DNA of 36,028 nucleotides from a gamma proteobacterium L18 (GCA_000497835.1 KI547166.1:211721-247748), one strand, 5' to 3'. Positions 25,840 through 33,999 are shown, counted from the stretch's first letter. Made by a program: numbers and translations. The notes: a model not told the origin generated them from the sequence alone.

Positions 25840-27756
25840 CTACTGATTCGGCACATACAGCGGCATCGAATCTTCCCACAACGTATCGGTAATCGCATGC
25901 TGACCGGAGCCATCAGCGTTCATCACCCAGTTCTGCCCGTCAGGCTGGAAGGTGTTGTCGTACAGCGCCAATTCATCGCGAAACCCATAAACACCCGAGC
26001 TATAGGCAATACGACCGTCATACAGCCACACAGCGTGCCCCTGGTTCGCACCCGGCGTGGTCAGGCGGGTTACGCCCGTGCCATCCGGCTTGATCGTGTA
26101 CACGTCGTAATGGAACTTGTTCGGGTCGGCGGGGTTGATCTCCTTGCGCGTAAAGACAATTTTGCTGCCATCCGGCGACCAGCCCGGGAGGTTATCCGCC
26201 TCGCTCGTCAGCTCCGTCGTCTGGCGCGTGTCCACGTCCAGGATGCGCAGGCCTTGAACCTTGGGACTCCAGACGCGGTACACAATCTTCTTGCCATCCG
26301 GCGAATAGCTGGGGAAACCCGCGTTGATCGACCCGTCCGTGAGGATTTCGGGTTTGCCGTCCATGCTGCCGTCAGCCTTGATCCGGGCGATGCGGCCCGG
26401 CCCCATGCCACGGGTGAAGAACCAGTCGCCGATGCCGAACGCCACCCACTCGCGATTCGGTGACCAGGTTGGCTGGAACGCGCCCGCCAGGCCCTTCTGC
26501 ACCATGTCCTCCGCCAAGCCGCTGTTGGCCGGGTCATAAATGCGCTGATAACCGCTGAAATCCGGGTTCATGATGGCAATCGACGAACCCATTGCTTTTT
26601 CGGTGTACACCAACTTCTTGCGATCGGCCGACAACTGCGGGAATACGTCGATATAACGGTACTTCCAGCTAGGGTCGAAACTGAACATCGGTGTGCCATT
26701 GGGATGGGCCGGCCGCAGGGTGATCTTTTCGTAGACCACTTTGCTGCCGTCCGCCGAATAGTGCGGCGAGCGAATACCGGTATTGACGGTCGAGCGCGAC
26801 GTTCCTGCGGTGGTATAGAGACCTTCCGTATCACCGCCCTTCACGTGGTACGCGATGTTGGTGTCCGAGAGGTATTGCGGGAACACCTTCATGCCTGGCG
26901 TCGACGTCAGCGAGGTGCGCGACAACGTGGCCAGATCAACCGACTCGATCTGCGAGCTGACTTTGTTGATCAACTCCGGGCGGTGCGCGCCCCACGTGGA
27001 TTCGACGGGGGTTTCATAAAACGCGACGTGTTTGCCATCGGGCGACCAGGTGGGCGAGCCTTCGTCGAAGCCTGGGTTGCTGGCGATCTTCTTCCAACCC
27101 GAGCCATCGGGATGAATGATGTAGATGCTGCTTTCCTGGGTGCGCTCCCAGCCGACCGGCAGGTTGTGACCGCGCCATTGCGAGCCGATATCGGAAGACA
27201 GAGCGATCCACTTGCCGTCCGGCGACCACGTTGGGCGGAAAAAGCTGTGCGGCAGGCCAGGATCGAACTTGATATCGCCGGTGACGTTCTTCAGCGCGCC
27301 GGTCGCGATGTTCAGCGTCCAGATGTGGGTGGTGCCGAACGCGTCCTTGCCTCGGCGCGACGAGACGAAGGCGATCACATTGGGATCGGTGGGCGAAAAG
27401 ACCGCCGCGTCGTCGATGGCGACATGGTCGGTCAACCGCTTCAGCTCGGTGCCATCCGCTTTGACGCGGTACAGATTGGCTTCGCCGAGGCCGTCTCGCT
27501 CCGAGGTAAAGACGATCCACTGCCCATCTTTCGAGAAAGAGGCGTGATAGTCGAAGCCCGGTGTCTGCAGCAGCTTGTGTTCGCCAGTGCCGTCGGCATT
27601 CGACACATACAAATCGGACGTCACCGGCCCGAGACGGTTGAGCAATGCCGTGCCTTGAATGGCAGGCGCCGCATGGGCGCTAGCCGAGAGGACAATCCAG
27701 GTGCTGCAGATGGCCGAATAAGCCATGACCTTTTTTACAGGCGAGTTCAAATACAC
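25840..27756 (-). CDS. Exported PD40/TolB-like beta-propeller protein
   Basis: A protein of about 638 residues with many WD40-like PD40 repeats across its length (recurring WSPDGKWI, FSPTDP, YSPDGKKIVY, WSPDGSKIVF), as in TolB and the DPP-IV propeller. No C-terminal peptidase domain or catalytic serine motif is present. Near the N terminus KKVMAYSAICSTWIVLSASAHA forms a signal peptide, so it is periplasmic. Start: ATG 27795 and 27771 lack ribosome sites, whereas GTG 27756 has GGAGG eight bases upstream and opens directly on the signal peptide, so I prefer it. It is the last gene of the operon after the MFS carrier and the LigB dioxygenase. Function is unknown; substrate binding, a lactonase-type reaction or docking to a TolB-like partner are all possible. 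Confidence 0.85.
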   Translation of the reverse strand: MYLNSPVKKVMAYSAICSTWIVLSASAHAAPAIQGTALLNRLGPVTSDLYVSNADGTGEHKLLQTPGFDYHASFSKDGQWIVFTSERDGLGEANLYRVKADGTELKRLTDHVAIDDAAVFSPTDPNVIAFVSSRRGKDAFGTTHIWTLNIATGALKNVTGDIKFDPGLPHSFFRPTWSPDGKWIALSSDIGSQWRGHNLPVGWERTQESSIYIIHPDGSGWKKIASNPGFDEGSPTWSPDGKHVAFYETPVESTWGAHRPELINKVSSQIESVDLATLSRTSLTSTPGMKVFPQYLSDTNIAYHVKGGDTEGLYTTAGTSRSTVNTGIRSPHYSADGSKVVYEKITLRPAHPNGTPMFSFDPSWKYRYIDVFPQLSADRKKLVYTEKAMGSSIAIMNPDFSGYQRIYDPANSGLAEDMVQKGLAGAFQPTWSPNREWVAFGIGDWFFTRGMGPGRIARIKADGSMDGKPEILTDGSINAGFPSYSPDGKKIVYRVWSPKVQGLRILDVDTRQTTELTSEADNLPGWSPDGSKIVFTRKEINPADPNKFHYDVYTIKPDGTGVTRLTTPGANQGHAVWLYDGRIAYSSGVYGFRDELALYDNTFQPDGQNWVMNADGSGQHAITDTLWEDSMPLYVPNQ

Positions 27757-27887
27757 AACCAATGCCTCCATTATTATGCTTGGTCGAGCGGTCACTACCG
27801 CACCCGCTCAACGGCCTGCTGCGTCGCGATCCCGACAACGCGTTGTAGTTGTTTTCCCTGCTGCGGGGTGTTGCGTGGTACCCCGTC

Positions 27888-28874
27888 TCAGCGATCCGGC
27901 TGCCAGTACATGAACCCCATGCCCTCCCCCGTTCCCGCAGGGGTTCGCCAGCACGGCACGTAATCAACCAGGGTCATCTGCGCGCCGGTTTCCTGCACGG
28001 CCTTCATCACGCTCACGTACAACTTGATTTCCGAGGTGCCCGACTGATACGAGCGCTCGTCTACCGCCGCCAATCCTTCATAGTCGTACTCGGAGAGCAT
28101 TTTCATGATGCGATGGTCGAATTCCTCGTCGTTGACGAAGTGCGACAGGCCGCCAGAGGCGAAGATGCCCACACGAACGTCTTCGGGCCACGCGGTGATG
28201 GCGTCACGCAACACCCGACCAAATTCGATGCAGCGCGACATGGACGGCTGGGTCGGCGGGTAGAAGCAGTTCATGATGATCGGCACATGCGGCGGGGGGT
28301 TGTCCGACATGATCTGGTGATACACAAAGCTGTAGGCATGCGGCACTACCGGATAGTCCGGCGCCGGCTTCATCCACACGTTGGTGGGCCAGGCAAACAG
28401 ATCGGTGAGGTCGAAATTTTCGCCTTGGAAATAGTCGATCAGATACGCCGCCAACCCCGGATGACACTGATGGGTGACATGGTGATCGGGCGCGTAGACC
28501 GAACGCTGCGGCGGGCCGTTATGCACCTCTTCGCCGCTGTAGATGGCGATCGAGGGCGAAAAATCGGTGAAGATTTCCTTCTGGTCCTTGCCCAGGATGA
28601 TGGCCACGTCGATCTTCGCATCGCGATACGCCTGCGCCATCACGTCCAGGGCTTCGCGACAGCGACCGGCGCGCGCGGTACGTTCCTCCAGGGTAAGGTA
28701 GGGCTCGAAAGCCGCCTCACGGTGCGCTTCCAGTTCAGCGTAGGTCCAGGTGCGGTTGCGGAACCACAGCGCTGGGTTATTGCGGTCGCGCTCACCATTG
28801 GTCAACCAGTCCTCTGGCGCCTGTCCCAACATGCCGCTGTGCGGCACTGCCATTCCGAATACGATCTTTGCCAT
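27888..28874 (-). CDS. LigB-family class III extradiol ring-cleavage dioxygenase
   Basis: A 328-residue member of the LigB family (protocatechuate 4,5-, gallate and 3-O-methylgallate dioxygenases). His12 (AVPHSG) matches the first iron ligand of LigB, His179 (VVPHAYS) fits the catalytic acid-base His, and SHFVNDEEFD near 244-253 fits the region of the third ligand Glu. The second His ligand of LigB falls at Gln98 (GKDQKEIF); I recall this DxQxE form from the 3-O-methylgallate dioxygenase side of the family, so it need not mean inactivity. No separate LigA-like small subunit gene is nearby. It should open a trihydroxy- or methoxy-dihydroxybenzoate ring. ATG 28874 is preferred to the upstream in-frame 28931 because it gives the family start MAKIVFGMAVPHS. 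Gene order is MFS, dioxygenase, propeller, all on the minus strand. Confidence 0.9.
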   Translation of the reverse strand: MAKIVFGMAVPHSGMLGQAPEDWLTNGERDRNNPALWFRNRTWTYAELEAHREAAFEPYLTLEERTARAGRCREALDVMAQAYRDAKIDVAIILGKDQKEIFTDFSPSIAIYSGEEVHNGPPQRSVYAPDHHVTHQCHPGLAAYLIDYFQGENFDLTDLFAWPTNVWMKPAPDYPVVPHAYSFVYHQIMSDNPPPHVPIIMNCFYPPTQPSMSRCIEFGRVLRDAITAWPEDVRVGIFASGGLSHFVNDEEFDHRIMKMLSEYDYEGLAAVDERSYQSGTSEIKLYVSVMKAVQETGAQMTLVDYVPCWRTPAGTGEGMGFMYWQPDR

Positions 28875-28943
28875 GCAATCAATACCCCAATGTTTATTCT
28901 GGCCAGCCGTGGCCTTTGTAGGATTTGCCAACGAAACTGGGGG

Positions 28944-30209
28944 CTACGCGCTGCGCAGTTGCCCACATGGCTCGCTGATTTTGGGTGCCCATTCGGGGCG
29001 ATAGAGGACCAGGGTGGCGAACGCGCCAATCAGCAGAAACGCCAGGATCACTTTCATCGGCAGGTCGTAACTGCCGCTGGACTGCAGCAGCCATCCCGAC
29101 AGACCGGCCGCCACGCCGCCGGCCAGGCTTGTAGCGAGTTGCTGCACGCCCGTCACCAGCCCGACCATCTGCTTGGGGATCAACGTCATGCGCGACAACA
29201 CCAGGTTATTGGCCGTGGTCAAACCCAGGCACGAGAGGGAAAAGGTGTTCCAGAAAAGGGCCATGTTCTGCGTGGGCGCATACGCACCGAGCAGCACGGT
29301 GCCGGCGAGGGTAAACCCGCTGACAACGAAGACCTTGCGCACCCGCACGGCGTTGTAGCCCCGTGCAATGATCCGGTCGGCTGCCCAGCCCGCCAGCACG
29401 GCAACCACGGCGATGCCGGCGAAGCTGAAGAACGTGAAGAGTCCCGACTTGGAGATCGACAAGCCCCGTTGTTCGACCAGATAAGCGGGCATCCACGTCA
29501 TGCAGTAGAAGGCGAAGTAGCCATAGCAGAAGTTGGTGATCAGCCCGCCCCATATCACCGGGCTGATCAGAATGCCGTGCAGGCTTACTGTCCGCGCCTG
29601 ACCCGCTGCTTTGGACCGTTCGCTCCTGGACGGGAGGTCATTGTTTACAGTCAACAACCAGGGAATGAGCCACAACATGCCGACCAGGCCGGTGGCGATG
29701 AACATCACTTTCCAGGAATAACTCACGATCAATAAAGCAGCTACGGGCGCACCAATGGCGGGGCCCAGCTTGTTGCCCATGGCCAGAAGGCCAGCGGCGA
29801 GGCCGAGGCGGCTTTCATCGAAGTTATTGCGTATCCAGCGGAAACTGGCGGGAATCACGATAGCCTCGGACACACCGATCAGTAACCGCAACGCAATCAG
29901 GCTTTGCAGTGAATGGACCACGCCCAACAAGAGGGTGAACACGCACCATGCCCCGAAGGACACTGCATACGGCCATTTCACGCCATAGCGATCGGCCACC
30001 CAGCCCATCGGCACTTGGAGCAGGCCGTATGACCAGAAGAAGGCCGAGTTGAGCCAGCCCCGGTCCAGACTGGTCAATTGAAAGTATTGAATGAAGGAGG
30101 GATCGGCCAGCGCAGAAGAAATACTGGTGCGGTCGACGTAGGAAATGAGGACGCCCAGCGCAAGCAGTGCAAGCACGGCCCAGCGGGATCTACTTGTCAG
30201 GATTTGCAT
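28944..30209 (-). CDS. MFS transporter, ACS type, copy 2
   Basis: A 421-residue, twelve-helix major facilitator. TM1 carries SYVDRTSISSALAD and the loop motif is GWVADRYGVKWPY. By eye it is about two-thirds identical to the carrier at 21638-22933, including GGLITNFCYGYFAF and MTWMPAYLVEQRGLS. It is likely to import the aromatic acid cleaved by the adjacent dioxygenase, whose gene starts 69 bp downstream. ATG 30209 is chosen because the extension to 30296 is an Arg/His-rich, non-membrane sequence and AGG lies about 11 bases upstream of 30209. Its upstream region holds copy B of the shared 36-bp element. Confidence 0.92.
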   Translation of the reverse strand: MQILTSRSRWAVLALLALGVLISYVDRTSISSALADPSFIQYFQLTSLDRGWLNSAFFWSYGLLQVPMGWVADRYGVKWPYAVSFGAWCVFTLLLGVVHSLQSLIALRLLIGVSEAIVIPASFRWIRNNFDESRLGLAAGLLAMGNKLGPAIGAPVAALLIVSYSWKVMFIATGLVGMLWLIPWLLTVNNDLPSRSERSKAAGQARTVSLHGILISPVIWGGLITNFCYGYFAFYCMTWMPAYLVEQRGLSISKSGLFTFFSFAGIAVVAVLAGWAADRIIARGYNAVRVRKVFVVSGFTLAGTVLLGAYAPTQNMALFWNTFSLSCLGLTTANNLVLSRMTLIPKQMVGLVTGVQQLATSLAGGVAAGLSGWLLQSSGSYDLPMKVILAFLLIGAFATLVLYRPEWAPKISEPCGQLRSA

Positions 30210-30370
30210 TGTTTTTATTAACCTGTGAGCGACTGTGTCCGCCCCCCTGTGCGCTCTGGCTCGCCCAGCGGAGGCTTCTTGACCCGGCCTGTGCAAGGGC
30301 GGGATATAACTGCAACGCCGTCGTCCCGCTTACCGGGATGGTTTGCATTATTTCCCGAATCGACAGGCAT

Positions 30371-30406
30371 GGCCTTACACAAAAGTCACTTTCACCGGTA
30401 CTTTTT
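30371..30406 (+). promoter_or_regulatory. Shared 36-bp element, copy B (upstream of the MFS-dioxygenase-propeller operon)
   Basis: It matches the minus strand of 24256-24291 at 28 of 36 positions, with the 12-base core TTACACAAAAGT identical. It lies about 165 bp upstream of the MFS start codon at 30209 with its TTTTT end pointing away from that gene, as in copy A. The surrounding 213-bp gap (30210-30422) has no gene. Confidence 0.6.
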
Positions 30407-30422
30407 CATTGGCTGCGGCGGG

Positions 30423-30875
30423 TCACTCAACGCGTCCCGTCTGCCGGTAACAATCGTCGGGGCCCAGCGCTACACCGCGGCTGGAGCGCACTTCAATCGC
30501 TGTCAACGGCTCGCCGTGCACCTTGTCCAGCAGCACCGAGTGCACCTCGCCCGGCGCAAACAGATGCCGCTCGCCCCACTGCCGCAACGCCACCACCACC
30601 GGGAACACCGCCCGCCCCCGCTCGGTCAGCAGGTATTCCTTGAACGCGCTGCCGTCCGAGGCGGGCTGAACCTCCAATACACCCAATTCAACCAGCAGTT
30701 TCAGGCGTGCCGAGAGGATGTTCTTGGCCAAGCCAAGGCTTTTGTGGAAGTCGCCAAAGCGGCGAACGCCGTCGAAGGCGTCACGGATGATCAGCAGGCT
30801 CCAGCGCTCGCCTATCGCTTCCATGGCCCTGGCTACCGGGCACTCGCTGGTTTCAAGGGAGGGTTGCTTGGCCAC
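30423..30875 (-). CDS. HxlR-family transcriptional regulator
   Basis: A 150-residue winged-helix regulator with the HxlR signature: CPVARAMEAIGERWSLLIIRDAF, then RRFGDFHKSLGLAKNILSARLK and the wing LTERGRAVFPVV. The N-terminal Cys12 (ETSECPVA) is conserved in the family and in some members senses electrophiles or oxidants. It has a GTG start at 30875 with GGAGG five bases ahead. It is divergent from the MFS gene at 31009, which it probably represses. The 133-bp gap contains two direct repeats that could be its operators. Confidence 0.92.
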   Translation of the reverse strand: MAKQPSLETSECPVARAMEAIGERWSLLIIRDAFDGVRRFGDFHKSLGLAKNILSARLKLLVELGVLEVQPASDGSAFKEYLLTERGRAVFPVVVALRQWGERHLFAPGEVHSVLLDKVHGEPLTAIEVRSSRGVALGPDDCYRQTGRVE

Positions 30876-30927
30876 TCTGGCCTCCTGATGAGCAATGGCA
30901 TTGGCAGCAGGGATTATAAGCCGAAGG

Positions 30928-30968
30928 CCGAATCAGGTTGCAAAAGAAAACCGAATTAGCTACAAACA
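30928..30968. promoter_or_regulatory. Direct repeats in the HxlR/MFS divergent region
   Basis: CCGAATCAGGTTGCAAAA (30928-30945) and CCGAATTAGCTACAAACA (30951-30968) match at 13 of 18 positions with a 23-bp period, about two helical turns. Their position between an HxlR-type gene and its probable target suggests an operator pair. Confidence 0.5.
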
Positions 30969-31008
30969 TCCGGTAGTAAAAAACAACCTCTTTATCCCAG
31001 GCAGGCTC

Positions 31009-32217
31009 ATGAACGCTCAAACGGAACTGAACGGCACTGCGCGAGCAGCCCTCCTCTCACGGGGTGTCACCTGGCTGTTCTCTATCACCTGCGCCTTGGC
31101 CGTTGCCAATGTGTATTTCGCCCAGCCGCTGCTGGACGCCATGGCGCGAAGCCTCGACGTCGAGCCAGGCAGGATTGGCTTGGTGGTCACGGCCACCCAG
31201 ATTGGCTACGCGGTTGGCCTGTTTTTCATCGTCCCGCTGGGCGACCTGATCGACCGCAAGACGCTGATCATGACCCAACTTTTGCTGTCGGCCGGCGCAC
31301 TGACGGCAGTCGGTTTCGCCAACCACTGGTGGGTGTTGCTGGGCGCGATGCTGCTCAACGGCCTGATGGCAGTAGTGGTGCAGGTCGTCGTAGCCTACGC
31401 GGCGGCGCTGGCCACCCCTGCACAGCGCGGGCAGGTGGTGGGTACGGTGACCAGCGGGGTGGTTCTGGGGATTCTACTGGCGCGCTTTACCTCAGGGTTG
31501 ATTGCCGACCTTGCCGGCTGGCGCGCGGTGTATTTCGTCTCGTCAGGGTCGATGCTGGCGATGGCCTTTGTTCTGTGGAAGACCATTCCAACGGTGAGCC
31601 GGCCACCCCGACAGGGTTCATACCGCTCGCTGATCAGGTCGATGCTCGACCTGTTCAGGACAGAACCTGTGCTGCGGACTCGAGGCATGTTCGCCCTGCT
31701 CATCTTCGCGGCCTTCAGCGTATTGTGGACCGCCATGGTGCTGCCCCTGAGTGCACCACCGCTGTCGCTGAGCCATACCCAGATCGGGCTGTTCGGGCTG
31801 GCAGGCCTTGCGGGCGCGCTGGCGGCGTCCAAGGCTGGCCGCTGGGCCGATCAGGGATGGGCGCAACGTACCACGGGGATCAGCCTGGCCGTGCTGGCGC
31901 TGTCCTGGTTGCCGATGGCCTTCACCGAGACATCGCTGCTGTGGCTGATCGTGGGCGTAATCCTGCTCGATTTCGCCGTGCAGGCCGTGCACGTCACCAA
32001 CCAGAGCCTGATCTTCGCCGCCCGGCCCGACGCCCAAAGCCGATTGGTGGGCGCCTACATGTGTTTTTATTCGGCGGGCAGTGCCCTGGGGGCTGCAGCG
32101 GCGACCTGGGTCTATGCACGGTGGGGGTGGCCTGCGGTGTGCCTGTTGGGCGCCACCATCAGCTTCACGGCCTTGCTGATCTGGCGGCTGACGCCAAGCC
32201 CGCCGGGAGCCCCGTAG
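31009..32217 (+). CDS. MFS transporter, drug:proton antiporter (DHA) type
   Basis: A 402-residue MFS protein with twelve predicted helices. NVYFAQPLLDAMARSL in TM1 and VPLGDLIDRKTLIM in the TM2-3 loop are typical of DHA-type efflux proteins. ATG 31009 (GGCAGG upstream) is preferred; the frame is open to 30895, but that part crosses the regulator promoter region. It is paired with the divergent HxlR gene, an arrangement common for inducible efflux of toxic aromatics or quinones. Substrate is not determinable. Its stop codon overlaps the 21-bp repeat at 32216-32236. Confidence 0.92.
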   Translation: MNAQTELNGTARAALLSRGVTWLFSITCALAVANVYFAQPLLDAMARSLDVEPGRIGLVVTATQIGYAVGLFFIVPLGDLIDRKTLIMTQLLLSAGALTAVGFANHWWVLLGAMLLNGLMAVVVQVVVAYAAALATPAQRGQVVGTVTSGVVLGILLARFTSGLIADLAGWRAVYFVSSGSMLAMAFVLWKTIPTVSRPPRQGSYRSLIRSMLDLFRTEPVLRTRGMFALLIFAAFSVLWTAMVLPLSAPPLSLSHTQIGLFGLAGLAGALAASKAGRWADQGWAQRTTGISLAVLALSWLPMAFTETSLLWLIVGVILLDFAVQAVHVTNQSLIFAARPDAQSRLVGAYMCFYSAGSALGAAAATWVYARWGWPAVCLLGATISFTALLIWRLTPSPPGAP

Positions 32218-32236
32218 CCTGGCGGCAGCGGCTACA
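32216..32236. repeat. Short dispersed repeat, copy 2, bridging two convergent gene ends
   Basis: Identical over 21 bases to 25725-25745. It overlaps the last bases of the MFS stop codon (TAG at 32215-32217) and the stop codon of the minus-strand hydrolase (32232-32234), filling the 14-bp gap between them. Confidence 0.65.
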
Positions 32237-32957
32237 GGGTGGCGCGAAGCACCTCGGCGAAGGCTGCCGGGTCTTCGGCGCACGACGTATGACCGGTGTC
32301 CAGCACGTGCAGCGTTGCACCACTGATGCCGGCGGCCAATTCCTGGGCATGCGCAAGGGTACGCGCAGGGTCATGCACGCCATGCACGATCGCCGTGGGC
32401 ACACGCGGCAAACTGGCCAGCAGCGGCGCACAATCGATCGCCTGCTGGCTGAGCAAGGCCTGAATCACCGCGTGGCGGTCCAGTCGGCATGGATAACCGC
32501 GCACCTCCTCCAGCAGAGGCTCTGCCGGCAGGGAATGGAAACAGCGGGCGGTGAATGCCTCCCGAAACGCCTCGGACCAACCCTGTTCGATACGCGCCAC
32601 CAAGCTGGCAATATCACCGTGGCCCCGGGTATTGGCACCGCTGTTGGACAACACCAACCCTTTGATCGGGCTGTTGCCCCGCCTGGCACTCAGCAGCGCG
32701 GTCAATATGGCAATCGGCGTGCCCATGGAATGGCCCACCAGAATCACCGACGGCCGTTCGGCAAGCTCGTCGCAAACGCGCTCGGCGACAGACTGCAGGT
32801 CACACGCGCCGCCCCCCTCAAGCCAGGCTAATGCCACGGCCGGCAGGCCACTGCGCAGCGCCGCTTGCTCGAACACCCTTGGCGAACACATCGCGCCCGG
32901 CAGGCATACCAATGTAGGCCTGTCGACATCCCCTTCGCTCAACCTTATCGTGTGCAT
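32232..32957 (-). CDS. Alpha/beta hydrolase
   Basis: A 241-residue alpha/beta-hydrolase-fold protein. The nucleophile elbow GHSMG, an Asp in HGVHDPAR and a His in DTGHTSCAEDP supply a complete catalytic triad, and the oxyanion segment LPGAMCSP is near the N terminus. There is no signal peptide. Class includes esterases and ring-cleavage C-C hydrolases; substrate cannot be read. ATG 32957 is chosen because the open frame upstream to 33659 is antisense to the LysR gene. The ribosome site is weak (GTGAGC). It is divergent from that LysR gene with 112 bp between, so it is the likely regulatory target. Confidence 0.88.
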   Translation of the reverse strand: MHTIRLSEGDVDRPTLVCLPGAMCSPRVFEQAALRSGLPAVALAWLEGGGACDLQSVAERVCDELAERPSVILVGHSMGTPIAILTALLSARRGNSPIKGLVLSNSGANTRGHGDIASLVARIEQGWSEAFREAFTARCFHSLPAEPLLEEVRGYPCRLDRHAVIQALLSQQAIDCAPLLASLPRVPTAIVHGVHDPARTLAHAQELAAGISGATLHVLDTGHTSCAEDPAAFAEVLRATL

Positions 32958-33069
32958 CTTGCTCACTGACTTTACCTTGTTGTGCAATGCAGCCAAGTAC
33001 AATACCGCGAATGGGCGCTGTGGTTCTCGCTCATACCCGCCCTGAGGCATCGACAAGGAAACCGAGCCC

Positions 33070-33999
33070 ATGATGAACCTGATGCACTGGAAGCTGTTGG
33101 TCGCCGTGGCCGAAGCCGAAAACATCTCTCGTGCGGCTGAACGTTTCGGCATCACCCAATCGGGCGCCAGCCAAGCCATCACCCAGATGGAGGAAGCCCT
33201 TGGGGTCAAGCTGTTCCTGCGCGAACGCCGCACCACCACGCTGACCGCCATCGGCGAGCAGGTGCTGGTGCGCGCCCGCCGCATGCTGGCAGAGCTTGAG
33301 TCCATCCAGCATCTGGTGGACGCCAGCCGCGGCTGCCACCTGGGCCGTGTGCGGCTGGCCAGTTTCCCGTCGGTTTTTACCCAGGTGCTCACGCCGCTGC
33401 TGCAAAGTTTCAAACGCCTGCATCCGGGCATCGAGATTGTTTCGCTGGAAGGCACCGATGAGGAAGTCGAGGCCTGGCTGGCCAGCGACAGCATTGACCT
33501 GGGGATCGTCATGAACCCGGCACACGAACGTGAGCCGCTGATGATCGGCCACGACGCCTGGGTGGCTGCGGTGCCGCTGGCCCACCCCCTGGCGCGCCGC
33601 GCCAGCACCCGTAGCGTCGACCTGAGCGAGCTGGTGAATGAACCCTTCATTGCCGCCACGGGCGGCTGTCATCTGCACGGCCAGAGCCTGATGGCGCAGG
33701 CCGGGCTTGCGTTGACCGATGTACGCCTGACGGTACGCGACTGGGCCACGGCCTTTGCCCTGATCGGCGAAGGCATGGGCGTCTCGATCGTGCCCGCCTC
33801 CACGGTGCCCGAGGGCAATCAGCGCTTTCGCGTCTACCCGCTCAACCCGCCGATCTACCGTCGCTTCGGGCTGGTGTGCTCGCAGGCGGGCCGAGCGTCG
33901 CCCGCCACCCAGGCACTGGTGAGCCAGTTGCGCAAAGCGAGCCAGGGTGTCGAGGTGCCAAGCATAAGCAGAGCTGATGCCAACCCACTGAAAGGCTAA
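33070..33999 (+). CDS. LysR-family regulator 3
   Basis: A 309-residue LysR-type regulator with a helix-turn-helix at about 5-65 (WKLLVAVAEAENISRAAERF, then ITQSGASQAITQMEEALG) and an effector domain from about 90. It is not close to the other two LysR proteins in this window. AAGGAAA lies eight bases before ATG 33070; ATG 33073 is an alternative. It is divergent from the alpha/beta hydrolase gene and probably controls it. The effector is unknown. Confidence 0.93.
   Translation: MMNLMHWKLLVAVAEAENISRAAERFGITQSGASQAITQMEEALGVKLFLRERRTTTLTAIGEQVLVRARRMLAELESIQHLVDASRGCHLGRVRLASFPSVFTQVLTPLLQSFKRLHPGIEIVSLEGTDEEVEAWLASDSIDLGIVMNPAHEREPLMIGHDAWVAAVPLAHPLARRASTRSVDLSELVNEPFIAATGGCHLHGQSLMAQAGLALTDVRLTVRDWATAFALIGEGMGVSIVPASTVPEGNQRFRVYPLNPPIYRRFGLVCSQAGRASPATQALVSQLRKASQGVEVPSISRADANPLKG

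Noticed and set aside
27849..29735. 628-residue plus-strand open frame
   Set aside because: It is antisense to the LigB dioxygenase and MFS copy 2 and has no recognisable domain.
31329..32831. 500-residue plus-strand open frame
   Set aside because: Out-of-frame shadow of the MFS gene and antisense to the hydrolase; composition is not protein-like.
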